From Bdellovibrio bacteriovorus (GTDB lineage Bacteria > Bdellovibrionota > Bdellovibrionia > Bdellovibrionales > Bdellovibrionaceae), in the NCBI RefSeq assembly GCF_001592735.1, contig NZ_LUKE01000006.1, positions 124,001 through 188,000 on the forward strand: 64,000 bases of DNA. Direction: 5' to 3'. This document shows positions 1 to 7,959 of the stretch, piece after piece. A model generated the notes under the pieces. It was not told where the DNA came from. It was given only the letters and a program-made list of their open reading frames with translations, and made no database searches. The position numbers and the translations under genes are program-made. How positions within the stretch are numbered: the stretch's first letter is position 1; every line of letters begins with the position of its first letter.

Positions 1-2
1 CG

Positions 3-698
3 GATCTTAAAAAAGTGGAACAAGTGCGCATTGATTTTGTCGGCAATGCCTCTCATGAGTTACGCACGCCACTGACTTCGATCAAGGGTTACGTTGAAAC
101 TTTGAAAGAAGATGTTAAGACCGGGCACATGGATCAAGCCGGGAAGTTCTTAGATATTGTTTCCCGCAACATTGATCGTTTGATGGATTTAGTGAATGAC
201 CTACTGTCCTTGAGCACTTTGGAGTCTCACCCTGAGTTGCGTATGGAAATGATTCATCCGTTACAAATTTCTGAACATATTGTTTCTGAAATGGCTGTGT
301 TGGCCGCAGAAAAAAATATCGCCATTCGGGTGATCGGGGAAGTGCCGCCGTTTATGGCTGATGCCGGTAAGGTGGAACAGGTTCTTCGTAATCTTGTTTC
401 GAATGCGATCAAGTTTATTCCGGCAGGAAAAACTGTGCAAATTCGTTGGGAAAGCGATGGTCCCAAAGCTGTCTTGTTGAAGGTGATCGACAACGGCCAA
501 GGGATTCCCGAAGAACACTTGGATCGTCTGTTTGAAAGATTTTACCGTATCGATAAAGGGCGCACTCGTGATGCGGGCGGTACGGGCCTGGGATTGGCTA
601 TTGTGAAGCATATTATGCAAAGCCATGGCGGTTCGGTAGCGGTTAAAAGCAAGCTAGAACAAGGCAGCGAATTCATCTGTACCTTCCCAATAAAATAG
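3..698 (+). CDS. Sensor histidine kinase, PhoR-like, C-terminal part (5' truncated by window)
   Basis: The frame is open from the first bases of the window, so the start and the sensor region lie upstream. What remains is the complete catalytic core. The H-box reads NASHELRTPL, with the phospho-acceptor His near visible residue 18. The N-box is NLVSNAIKF, the G1 box is VIDNGQGIP, and the G2 region is GGTGLGLAIVKHI. The layout resembles the PhoR/WalK type of two-component sensor kinase, in which the His phosphate passes to an OmpR-type response regulator, probably encoded upstream. It ends 4 bases before the downstream methyltransferase, so the two may be co-transcribed. The family assignment is safe. 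The stimulus cannot be read from this fragment. Confidence 0.93.
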   Translation, partial: DLKKVEQVRIDFVGNASHELRTPLTSIKGYVETLKEDVKTGHMDQAGKFLDIVSRNIDRLMDLVNDLLSLSTLESHPELRMEMIHPLQISEHIVSEMAVLAAEKNIAIRVIGEVPPFMADAGKVEQVLRNLVSNAIKFIPAGKTVQIRWESDGPKAVLLKVIDNGQGIPEEHLDRLFERFYRIDKGRTRDAGGTGLGLAIVKHIMQSHGGSVAVKSKLEQGSEFICTFPIK

Positions 699-702
699 CG
701 TA

Positions 703-1611
703 ATGATGGGGTGCATGATTTCGGAATCGCACCCTTTCTATCTTTATTTTCAAAAAATTTATGGTGAGCGTTGGCCTGCTTTGTTTACGGCTTTATCTAA
801 GCCAGAACAACAGGTGGCGCGCGAAAATATTTTAAGTCCGGTACCCGCGGGGGCTTTGCGAAAATGGCAAAGTCTACCAGTGAAACCAGAGCTTTCTGGC
901 TGTTATTGGTTGTCACCGGGTTCGGGTTTTTCCCCAGAGCGCAATGAAGACGAATTATTAGATGTCTATGTCATGGATCCGGCTTCGGTGATGGTGGCTC
1001 GCGCTTTAGATGTCCAACCTGGTGATCGGATTTTAGATATGTGTGCGGCGCCCGGTGGAAAAAGCTTGGTGATGATTGAAGCTTTGCGAGAGGACGGAGA
1101 GATCTTTTGCAATGATCTTTCGCCAGAGCGCCGCGAGCGTTTAAAAAAAGTCATTCAACAATATGTTCCGCGAAATATCCGTGATCGCGTGTGGGTGACC
1201 GGAAAAGATGGCGTGCAGTTTGGATTAAAAGAACCAGGTTCTTTTGATCGTGTTTTGCTCGATGCGCCTTGTTCGGGGGAGCGACATATTTTAGAAAACA
1301 CGACGGCTCAAGAAGAGTGGAGTCCCCGTCGCACGGAACACTTGGCATCGCGGCAGTATTCGTTGCTGGCTGGAGCGTTGCTGGCCACGAAAGTCGGCGG
1401 CAGAATTGTTTATTCGACGTGTTCCATCAGTCCGGCTGAAAATGATGATGTCATTCGCAAGCTTTTGAAAAAGAAAAAGTCTGCGGTGCGCTTGTTGGAA
1501 GCACCGTTAGGTGTAGGCGGTGAGCGCACGGAGTTTGGCGTTGCTTATATGCCAGACACTTGTGGATTTGGTCCGCTGTATTTTTCCGTGATTGAAAAAG
1601 TGGAAGAGTAG
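703..1611 (+). CDS. RsmB/NOP2 (NSUN)-family RNA cytosine-5 methyltransferase
   Basis: This is a SAM-dependent RNA m5C methyltransferase of the NOL1/NOP2/Sun family. The SAM-binding motif I is ILDMCAAPGGKS. Motif IV is LLDAPCSG and motif VI is YSTCSISPAEND, so both catalytic Cys residues of the family (the PC and TC cysteines) are present. At about 302 residues it is shorter than RsmB (about 430) because the N-terminal NusB-like domain is missing. It is therefore closer to the short RsmF/Trm4-type core. The target RNA is unknown. A second in-frame ATG at 715 is an alternative start. It follows the kinase gene by only 4 bases. Confidence 0.88.
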   Translation: MMGCMISESHPFYLYFQKIYGERWPALFTALSKPEQQVARENILSPVPAGALRKWQSLPVKPELSGCYWLSPGSGFSPERNEDELLDVYVMDPASVMVARALDVQPGDRILDMCAAPGGKSLVMIEALREDGEIFCNDLSPERRERLKKVIQQYVPRNIRDRVWVTGKDGVQFGLKEPGSFDRVLLDAPCSGERHILENTTAQEEWSPRRTEHLASRQYSLLAGALLATKVGGRIVYSTCSISPAENDDVIRKLLKKKKSAVRLLEAPLGVGGERTEFGVAYMPDTCGFGPLYFSVIEKVEE

Positions 1612-1690
1612 TGTCCGAAATTCGATAGTAGGGATAGTTCTGTAATTTCTGTATTCGTTCTAAGCTAAGAACCAACATTGCAAAAAGAAA

Positions 1691-1711
1691 AAGCGGCCTC
1701 AATGACCGCTT
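1691..1711. terminator. Weak hairpin after the methyltransferase gene
   Basis: AAGCGG (1691-1696) pairs with CCGCTT (1706-1711) around a 9-base loop. The plus-strand tail is only CTTCTT. On the minus strand the hairpin is followed by a T-rich run. It could terminate the methyltransferase transcript, but the plus-strand T-tract is poor. Confidence 0.35.
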
Positions 1712-1749
1712 CTTATGGATAAGAGTCCCTTCTGACAAAGGAGACTCCT

Positions 1750-1854
1750 ATGGATAGTAATCACAACCACAGTTGTGTTACTCTTCGGCTTTCTTGGGAA
1801 TTTCTTAAGTTGGTTTTGTTAGTAATTTTATTATTGCTAACATCCTGCGGATAG
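1750..1854 (+). CDS. Tiny lipoprotein-like ORF (34 aa)
   Basis: Seen directly: a strong ribosome site (AAAGGAG, 1737-1743) lies 6 bases before an ATG at 1750, opening a 34-codon frame. The product begins MDSNHNHSCV, has a hydrophobic stretch LKLVLLVILLLLT and ends TSCG followed by TAG. LTSC is a good lipobox, so signal peptidase II processing would leave only a lipidated Cys-Gly dipeptide. It sits alone in the gap between the methyltransferase and the next minus-strand gene. A 6-bp hairpin (CACAAC/GTTGTG, 1762-1777) lies inside its start region. It may be a real micro-peptide, a source of a processed signal peptide, or the decayed 5' end of a longer lipoprotein. No homologue is recognised. 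Confidence 0.4.
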   Translation: MDSNHNHSCVTLRLSWEFLKLVLLVILLLLTSCG

Positions 1855-1996
1855 AATCCTAAAAGACACCATGGGCTTAACAACTGAATTAATTTGATAA
1901 GTTTTGACGAGTGGGCGCGTCGGGCTGAAAACCCGGGATAAAACTCACGGAGGATAAAGCGGTTTTTGAGGCCACCTGTGGGTGGCTCATTGGTGA
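1855..1996. other. Structured intergenic segment without a recognised gene
   Basis: Together with 1612-1749 and the tiny ORF, this completes the only gap of more than 300 bases in the window. It holds a short GGG/CCC hairpin around 1922-1936, two copies of GGATAAA (1936-1958), and a hairpin of GAG-G-CCACC with GGTGGCTC near 1969-1988. None has a T-run suited to termination. I cannot match the structure to a riboswitch class that I know. Confidence 0.3.
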
Positions 1997-2263
1997 CTAG
2001 TTGTCGTCTAATTGACGGAATTTGTGACGGCGGTATTCTTCTAAAGTCAAAAAGCCGTAGGTTTTTTTGCGATAAATCTCGATCGCTTCTTCTTCGATAT
2101 CGGTTAAAACGTCGTCCAAAAATCCCAATGGAATTGTTCCGGTTTTTGTCAGTTGCAAGGCATAAAGATGCACAACCTTGCGGATAAAATCCGGTGTCTT
2201 TTCCTTAAGATTGGAAGTTTCACGTAGCTGGGTTTCGACGATTTTTATTAATATCTCTGTCAT
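1997..2263 (-). CDS. Small hypothetical protein (88 aa)
   Basis: A small, probably soluble, helical protein beginning MTEILIKIVETQ and rich in charged residues (IEEEAIEIYRKK, LEEYRRHKF). It has no signal peptide, membrane segment or recognised motif. It is divergent from the NFACT-family gene that starts at 2345, so the two share a promoter region of about 80 bases. I do not recognise a family. The intact frame and lack of a competing ORF on the other strand make it likely to be real. Confidence 0.6.
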   Translation of the reverse strand: MTEILIKIVETQLRETSNLKEKTPDFIRKVVHLYALQLTKTGTIPLGFLDDVLTDIEEEAIEIYRKKTYGFLTLEEYRRHKFRQLDDN

Positions 2264-2344
2264 ACCTAATTCATATCGGTGATTCTTCGGTCATTTTGAG
2301 GATCTTGATAGAAATTTGGACCCAAGGATGCCAGAATAGGACCC

Positions 2345-3625
2345 ATGAAAGCCCTGACCCAGCAAGAGCTGCAACATTTTATAGCCTATTTTGCGCCGAT
2401 TTTAGACGGCGCCCAGTTGCAGGATGTGCAAGCCAATGACCGAGGTCTGGCTTTAGGCTTTCAAGGGGACCGTCGCTATTGGATGATCCTGGACCTTCTG
2501 CCGAACACCCCGATGATGCTCGTTTTTGAAGAAGAATGTCCTTTTCAAAAAGGCCTTAAGGGAAAACCTGTCGGCTTATTTTTAAACTCCCACGCCAAAA
2601 ATCTTTATCTGACCGAAATGACCGTGCTGGAAGAATATGGCCGCGTGGTGCGCCTGATGTTGCGTAATTCTTCGTTGGATTGTGAACTTGAGATCCGGCT
2701 GATTCCTAAACAGGCCAACTTTATTGTGCGTGCTAATGGAAAACAAATTTCTTGGGATAAAGTTTTAGAGTTAGGGGCGGCTCCGCCAGTGGAAAACCCA
2801 CCAGCACCTCGCACGCTTGAAGAAATTCATGAAGAATGGTTGGGCGAACAAAAGGGCGGAAAAAAGCCAGCACAAGATCCCGTCGCGCAGTGGGAAAAAC
2901 AAAAGGCTAAAGACTTAGAAAAAAAACGCAAAGCGCTTGCTGAAATTCAAAAGCAAATCGACAGTGATGAAGATCAGAAGTGGGCTTCTGCGGGAAATTA
3001 TTTGAAAGAAAATGTGATGGAGGGAGCGGCTTTATTAAAGCGTCTTCCGCCCGAGCTTACAGCTTATGTAAATTTAAAAGAATCTTTAAGTTGGAATATC
3101 GAAACTGCTTTTGCGAAAGCTAAACAGTTAGCGGGAAAACGCGATGGCGCACGCGAGCGGTTGGTAGAATTGGCTGCTGAGATTTCTAAGTTGGAAAACA
3201 GCCGGTATTCCGCCAAAGCCGTGACGGCAAAGTCTTCATTGCCGGATTTGATGAAAAAAGCCGAAGCTCGGGGCCGAAAACTGCATTTAGATTCAGGGGC
3301 CCTCGCTTATTGTGGAAAATCTGCCGCTGACAACTTAGCTTTACTAAGACAGGCCAAAGCCTGGGACTATTGGCTGCATCTAAAAGATTATCCGGGGGCG
3401 CATGCGATTATTCATCGACAACGTGATCAATTGATCCCGGACCTAGAAATTCAAGAGGTCGCCGAATGGTTGGCTAAGGAATCTTTGTCGTCAAAATCCT
3501 TAAATCTTGGTCAAAAAGTTGCCGTGGTGATGGTGGAATGTCGTTTCGTGCGTCCGATCAAAGGCGATAAGCTGGGCCGGGTGAATTACCATTCGGAAAA
3601 GACTTTTAATTTTATTATGAAATAA
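2345..3625 (+). CDS. NFACT-family protein (RqcH/Rqc2/FbpA-like), short form
   Basis: The C-terminal third carries an NFACT-R (DUF814) domain, seen in LDSGALAYCGKSAADN followed by DYWLHLKDYPGAHAII. In the family this binds tRNA or ribosome, and in RqcH it supports C-terminal tailing of stalled nascent chains. The middle is strongly charged and probably coiled coil (residues about 175-300). The N-terminal part resembles NFACT-N only loosely. At 426 residues it is clearly shorter than RqcH (about 570). The DR motif essential for Ala-tailing in RqcH is not evident in the expected context. It may therefore be a quality-control factor that binds ribosomes without tailing. Family assignment is strong; function is inferred. 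Confidence 0.78.
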   Translation: MKALTQQELQHFIAYFAPILDGAQLQDVQANDRGLALGFQGDRRYWMILDLLPNTPMMLVFEEECPFQKGLKGKPVGLFLNSHAKNLYLTEMTVLEEYGRVVRLMLRNSSLDCELEIRLIPKQANFIVRANGKQISWDKVLELGAAPPVENPPAPRTLEEIHEEWLGEQKGGKKPAQDPVAQWEKQKAKDLEKKRKALAEIQKQIDSDEDQKWASAGNYLKENVMEGAALLKRLPPELTAYVNLKESLSWNIETAFAKAKQLAGKRDGARERLVELAAEISKLENSRYSAKAVTAKSSLPDLMKKAEARGRKLHLDSGALAYCGKSAADNLALLRQAKAWDYWLHLKDYPGAHAIIHRQRDQLIPDLEIQEVAEWLAKESLSSKSLNLGQKVAVVMVECRFVRPIKGDKLGRVNYHSEKTFNFIMK

Positions 3626-3681
3626 AAGTCGTCCTTCATCCCGCCTGAGGCAACGCCGAAGAAAACGCATGTCATTACCCC

Positions 3682-3709
3682 TTGACTGGGGGACTCACCG
3701 GTCTAAAAT
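3682..3709 (+). promoter_or_regulatory. Candidate sigma-70-type promoter for the ABC/Gld-like operon
   Basis: TTGACT (3682-3687) and TAAAAT (3704-3709) are separated by 16 bases. They lie about 30 bases upstream of the GTG start at 3738, with a GAGGGA ribosome site in between. Confidence 0.6.
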
Positions 3710-3737
3710 TTTCCAATCGTTATCGAGGGAGTGAAGC

Positions 3738-4679
3738 GTGATTGTAGTTAAAGACCTCACCAAAGATTATGGTCCGCGTCGGGCCATTAATAAGCTTAAT
3801 TTCACAGTCAATAAAGGCGATGTGGTTGGGTTCCTAGGACCGAACGGTGCTGGAAAATCCACAACCATGAAAATCATCACCGGATTTATGGCGCCAAGTC
3901 ATGGGACGGCCTCCGTGGCGGGCTTTGATGTTTTCGAAGCTCCCTTGGAAGTGAAAAAACGCATCGGGTATCTGCCAGAGGTTCCGCCGGTCTACAGCGA
4001 TATGTACGTTCGTGATTATTTAAAATATGTTGCGGCTCTTAAACAGGTACCGAAAGAGAAGATTGAAAAGTTTGTGGCCAACGCGATTGAAAAAACAAAC
4101 CTGGGCGACGTGCAAAAACGTTTGATCCACGGATTGTCTAAAGGTTTCAAGCAGCGCGTGGGCATTGCTCAAGCCATCGTCTCGGACCCTGAGGTTTTGA
4201 TCTTGGATGAGCCCACTGTGGGACTTGATCCCAAACAAATGGCCGAAATTCGTGAGCTGATAAAAAGTTTAAAAGGTCAGCATACCATTATTCTTTCCAC
4301 CCATATTTTACCGGAGGTGGAAGCGACGTGTGAAAAGGTCATCATCATCAACAAAGGTGAGATCGTTGTTGAAGACAGCATTCATAATTTAGAAAACATG
4401 GAAAAAGGCCAAAGCCGCCTGCGCATTCGCGTTCGTAAAGACGTGGATGACATGAAAGCCCTTTTGCAAGACGTGCGCGCCGTTGTGGGTGTGCACTTGG
4501 GGGCTTCGCGCAAAGAGTGGAACTTAGATGTGCAAGGCGGGGATGAGGCCTTTGATGCCATTTCAGCAAAGATCGTTGGCCAAGGGTATGGCTTGGTCGA
4601 GCTAAGTCCGACGAAAACAGACCTTGAAGATGTCTTCTTGAAGATGACTTACGGAAAACAGCAGGGACGTGAAGTATGA
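3738..4679 (+). CDS. ABC transporter ATP-binding protein, GldA-like
   Basis: This is a complete ABC ATPase. Walker A is GPNGAGKST (residues about 34-42). The signature is degenerate, LSKGFKQRVGIAQA. Walker B is VLILDEPTVGLD, and the H-loop lies in ILSTHILPEVE. The C-terminal extension of about 80 residues is typical of ABC-2 exporters such as GldA. It starts at GTG 3738 behind GAGGGA. The stop overlaps the next gene (ATGA), so translation is coupled to the permease. With the following GldF/GldG/DUF4340-like genes it forms an export or envelope cassette. In Bacteroidetes GldA/F/G serve gliding. Here the substrate is unknown. Confidence 0.92.
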   Translation: MIVVKDLTKDYGPRRAINKLNFTVNKGDVVGFLGPNGAGKSTTMKIITGFMAPSHGTASVAGFDVFEAPLEVKKRIGYLPEVPPVYSDMYVRDYLKYVAALKQVPKEKIEKFVANAIEKTNLGDVQKRLIHGLSKGFKQRVGIAQAIVSDPEVLILDEPTVGLDPKQMAEIRELIKSLKGQHTIILSTHILPEVEATCEKVIIINKGEIVVEDSIHNLENMEKGQSRLRIRVRKDVDDMKALLQDVRAVVGVHLGASRKEWNLDVQGGDEAFDAISAKIVGQGYGLVELSPTKTDLEDVFLKMTYGKQQGREV

Positions 4680-5449
4680 GTGGCGTGATGACGATTTTTA
4701 AAAAAGAGCTTAAGGGTTTTTATTTCAACCCCACGTTTTGGGTGATCTGTTTTTTGATCAGTGTGATCTTTAGTTGGGTGTATCCGATTCAGCTCAATCT
4801 TTTTGCGCAGTTGTTGATGAACTTCGTGATGCAACAAGGCGTTCCGCAAAATCAATTAAATATCCATTATGGCGTTTTCTTAAGACAGCTTTCATATTTA
4901 AACTTACTGCTCATTTTTGTTGTTCCGGCGCTCACCATGAAGCTATTTGCGGAAGAAAAAAAGTTACGCACCTTTGATTTGCTTTTAACTTCACCGGTAA
5001 CGTCATTTCAAATCGTGTTGGGTAAGTTCTTGGCGGCTTTGGGCGCCATAGGTGGAATTGTATTATTGGCTTTCTTATATCCGCTGGCGACTTCGGTGAT
5101 GGCGACCGTGAATTGGGCGCCGCTGTTGATCGCCTTTATGGGGATTTTTCTTGTGGGGGCGGTTTACGCAGCAATGGATCTGTTTGCGTCTTCATTGACT
5201 GAAAACAGTATTGCCGCTTACGTGACTTCGGTGATGTTTAACGTTTCGATCTGGTTTATTGGTATTGGTTCAGAAGTCGTCGACGGCGAAAAAGCCCGTA
5301 AGGTTTTTGAACATGTTTCGTTAAGCAGCCATCTTTCAAGCCTGGTTGAGGGAACGGTTCGCACGAATGGTTTGATTTTCTTTTTAAGCATCATCGTCTT
5401 GTTCTGCTTTTTGGCAGAGCGAGTGGTTGAATCTTCACGTTGGAGATAG
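4676..5449 (+). CDS. ABC-2 type permease, GldF-like
   Basis: A membrane protein of 257 residues with about six hydrophobic segments, beginning with FWVICFLISVIFSWVYPI and ending with LIFFLSIIVLFCFLAERVV. The sequence PALTMKLFAEEKKLRTFDLLLTSP is split in this family between the second and third segments, and the part MKLFAEEKKLRT is the characteristic ABC-2 permease motif. It overlaps the ATPase gene by 4 bases and is followed 2 bases later by the GldG-like gene. It is inferred to form the membrane channel with the ATPase. Confidence 0.88.
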   Translation: MSGVMTIFKKELKGFYFNPTFWVICFLISVIFSWVYPIQLNLFAQLLMNFVMQQGVPQNQLNIHYGVFLRQLSYLNLLLIFVVPALTMKLFAEEKKLRTFDLLLTSPVTSFQIVLGKFLAALGAIGGIVLLAFLYPLATSVMATVNWAPLLIAFMGIFLVGAVYAAMDLFASSLTENSIAAYVTSVMFNVSIWFIGIGSEVVDGEKARKVFEHVSLSSHLSSLVEGTVRTNGLIFFLSIIVLFCFLAERVVESSRWR

Positions 5450-5451
5450 GC

Positions 5452-6990
5452 ATGAGCAAATTAGGAAAAATTTCATTTTTATTTGCCGGAATTTCATTAG
5501 TTTGTATGTCCATCATCCGCTATATCTTGGGCGAGTGGGTTCCGTTTTGCTGGTTGGCTTTAGGGTTGACCGTGTTTTTTATCGCCGCCGGCATGGTGAA
5601 GGATCGTGCTTTCTTTAAAGAATTCTTTACGATGAAAACAACCAAGGAAGGCATGAGCATGGGCGTTTTGATCGTTTTGCTTATTGCGGTTTTGGGAATC
5701 GTGAATTATCTGGGTGTGAAGTATTATAAAACGTGGGATTTTTCTACTTCGCAAACCAACACGCTTTCACCACAATCCATTCAGATCGTGAAGTCCTTAG
5801 ACAGCGACATGAAGGTTTTGTTTTTCTATAAAAAGGGTGTGGAAGGAAACGAAGAAAATCGTCGTTTGTTCCGCGAATTGATTAAAAAATATCAAGACGC
5901 GAGTTCTAAAATTCAATTGGACTTCGTGGAAGTCAATGAGCGCCCTGATCTTTCTAAGGAGTATGGTGTAGACAAGGGCAGCGGCGTCGTTTTCCTTGAT
6001 TACAAAGGCCGTCGCAATCGCATCGAAAAAATTGACGAACAAGAGTTCACCAGTGCTTTAGTAAAAGTAACTCGAGAAAAGAATAAGACGATTTATTTTA
6101 CGGTGGGGCATGGTGAAAAAGATCTTAACGAGGCCCGGGAGGGCTTGGGTTTAGGTTCTTTAAAGGTCATGCTTGAAAATAACCGTTACACAGTCAAAGA
6201 ACTGGCATTAGCGCAAAATCCAAAAATTCCCGCGGATGCAGATGTGATTGTTGTCGCGGGCCCTTCACAAGGGTTTCAAGATTTTGAAATCGGGGCCTTA
6301 GAGCAATATCTAAAAACCGGTGGCAGTTTGTTTTTGGCGATGAAAACGCAGACCAATACGGGTTTAGAAAAACTTTTAGCCAAATTGGGATTGGTTTTAG
6401 AAAACAATAATGTCATGAATTTAGTCGACACCGTGATGGGCCGTGGTGTGAATCAAGGTCCAACGATGGGCGTGATATTTTCTGAAGAAAATAAGATCAC
6501 TAAAAGTTTTGGTCGAAACGAGATCACTTTGTTCCGCAATCCTCAAGGGATTAAAACAGCGAACGTGGGGCAAGGTATGGTTGTTGAGGACCTGGTTAAA
6601 ACCGGTCCTAATGCCGTGGCATTTAAAACTTTACAAATCACGGGCGAACCACCTGAGGGCACCTACACACTGGTCAGTGAAGTCACTGGTCATTTCCCGG
6701 GAGCGGCGGCGGATGCAAAACCGTTTTCGGTGATCGTGGCAGGTGATGTTGATTTCATGGCAAATCAAATGCTTTATCAAAACCTCAATCGTGACTTGAT
6801 TTTAAATTCTGTGGCGGCGTTAGCCAAAGAGGAAAGCTTGATCAGTATTACACCTAAAGAGGCGCAAGCCACGCAGTTATTGCTGACAGAAACGAAGTTT
6901 GCGATTTTCCTTTTTGCTTTTATCATCCCGCTGCCATTGATCTTGTTAGGCACAAGCATAGGTATCTGGGTTCGTAGGAGAAACGCCTAA
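5452..6990 (+). CDS. GldG-like ABC auxiliary protein
   Basis: It has two N-terminal membrane segments (residues about 8-50) and another near 70-90. A large extracytoplasmic region follows, with a final membrane helix at the C-terminus (FAIFLFAFIIPLPLILLG) ending in WVRRRNA. The Thr/Ser-rich passage DFSTSQTNTLSPQS and the later FTVGHGEKDL are typical of GldG/ABC_transp_aux proteins. ATG 5452 is preferred over an upstream TTG at 5440 because GGAGATAGG sits just before it. It overlaps the next gene by one base (TAATG). It is thought to be the periplasmic or membrane partner of the ABC-2 exporter. Confidence 0.85.
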   Translation: MSKLGKISFLFAGISLVCMSIIRYILGEWVPFCWLALGLTVFFIAAGMVKDRAFFKEFFTMKTTKEGMSMGVLIVLLIAVLGIVNYLGVKYYKTWDFSTSQTNTLSPQSIQIVKSLDSDMKVLFFYKKGVEGNEENRRLFRELIKKYQDASSKIQLDFVEVNERPDLSKEYGVDKGSGVVFLDYKGRRNRIEKIDEQEFTSALVKVTREKNKTIYFTVGHGEKDLNEAREGLGLGSLKVMLENNRYTVKELALAQNPKIPADADVIVVAGPSQGFQDFEIGALEQYLKTGGSLFLAMKTQTNTGLEKLLAKLGLVLENNNVMNLVDTVMGRGVNQGPTMGVIFSEENKITKSFGRNEITLFRNPQGIKTANVGQGMVVEDLVKTGPNAVAFKTLQITGEPPEGTYTLVSEVTGHFPGAAADAKPFSVIVAGDVDFMANQMLYQNLNRDLILNSVAALAKEESLISITPKEAQATQLLLTETKFAIFLFAFIIPLPLILLGTSIGIWVRRRNA

Positions 6991-7958
6991 TGAAACTAAA
7001 AGGACGCACAATACTTGTTTTATGTTTATTGGTTTTCGGTGGCTACGCGGCTTTTGATCATTTTCAAGGAAAGCTCCAAGAAGACAAAAAAATGCAAGAC
7101 TCGCGATTGATGACCTTGAACTTTGAGCAAGTGAACGAAGTCCTTATTGAAAAAGGCGACCAGAAGACGGAGCTTAAGCGGGATGTTGACGGCTGGCGTA
7201 TGGAAGTCCCTCTGAAAGACAGTGCTGACAGCGAAGCGGTGGATGATTTAGTTAAACAGGCCTTTACGGAATCCATCGTGGAAGTGGTTAAAGAGGGCGA
7301 AGGTATTGACTGGAAACTTTATGGTCTGGATGCGCCCTTAGGGACGATCACTTTTAAAACCACGGACGGAAAACAAAACCGTTACGAGGTTTCGTCGATC
7401 ACCAATTTTGAAGACAACGCTTTTCTGCGTCGTGATGGCGAAAATCGCGTTTTACTGGTGAACTCAATTTGGCAGGCCCGCACCGGAAAGGCGGCGATGG
7501 AATTTCGGGATCGTCGTCTGCTTCGTCATAAGATTGCATCGGTGGATGAAATCAAGCTGCAAAATGCGAAAGGCCTGGTTCATTTGAAACGCCAAGAGGG
7601 TGTGTGGGTGATTCCGGGAAAATCAGATTTTAAGGTAGATCAAAATCAGGTTCGCTCGGTATTAACCGCTATCGCTGATGCCAAGGCGGCCGAAATTTTA
7701 TCTGATCCTAAAAAAGGCCCTGCGGTAAAAGAGCTTTTCACATTGAACCTGGTTTTAGATGCCAAACCTTGGGCGGCCAAAGTAGGCCAAGCGGCAGATA
7801 AAAAAATATTTGCAAAGGTGACGGAGCCGGATTTCTTAATGAAGATGGAACCAGGTGCTGTCGATAATTTCATTGAAATGACAATAGAGCAGTTTAAGGA
7901 AAAACCGCCAGAAAAACCTCAGTTTGAAACTGAGAAAACGCAAAAGAAAGAAAATTAG
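6990..7958 (+). CDS. DUF4340 membrane-anchored protein
   Basis: An N-terminal membrane anchor (TILVLCLLVFGGYAAF) is followed by an extracytoplasmic beta-rich region typical of DUF4340. That region contains two repeated modules (around residues 35-160 and 175-290) and a Lys/Pro/Glu-rich tail. DUF4340 proteins commonly close GldA/F/G-like cassettes, as here. It overlaps the GldG-like gene by one base and ends one base before the GHMP kinase start. This makes at least a four-gene, and probably a six-gene, transcript. The molecular role is unknown. Confidence 0.82.
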   Translation: MKLKGRTILVLCLLVFGGYAAFDHFQGKLQEDKKMQDSRLMTLNFEQVNEVLIEKGDQKTELKRDVDGWRMEVPLKDSADSEAVDDLVKQAFTESIVEVVKEGEGIDWKLYGLDAPLGTITFKTTDGKQNRYEVSSITNFEDNAFLRRDGENRVLLVNSIWQARTGKAAMEFRDRRLLRHKIASVDEIKLQNAKGLVHLKRQEGVWVIPGKSDFKVDQNQVRSVLTAIADAKAAEILSDPKKGPAVKELFTLNLVLDAKPWAAKVGQAADKKIFAKVTEPDFLMKMEPGAVDNFIEMTIEQFKEKPPEKPQFETEKTQKKEN

Positions 7959-7959
7959 A

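Noticed and set aside
1969-1988. GAGGCCACC...GGTGGCTC hairpin as terminator
   Set aside because: It is not followed by T on either strand.
1855-1996. Riboswitch
   Set aside because: I could not match the conserved core of any class that I know, so no such claim is made.
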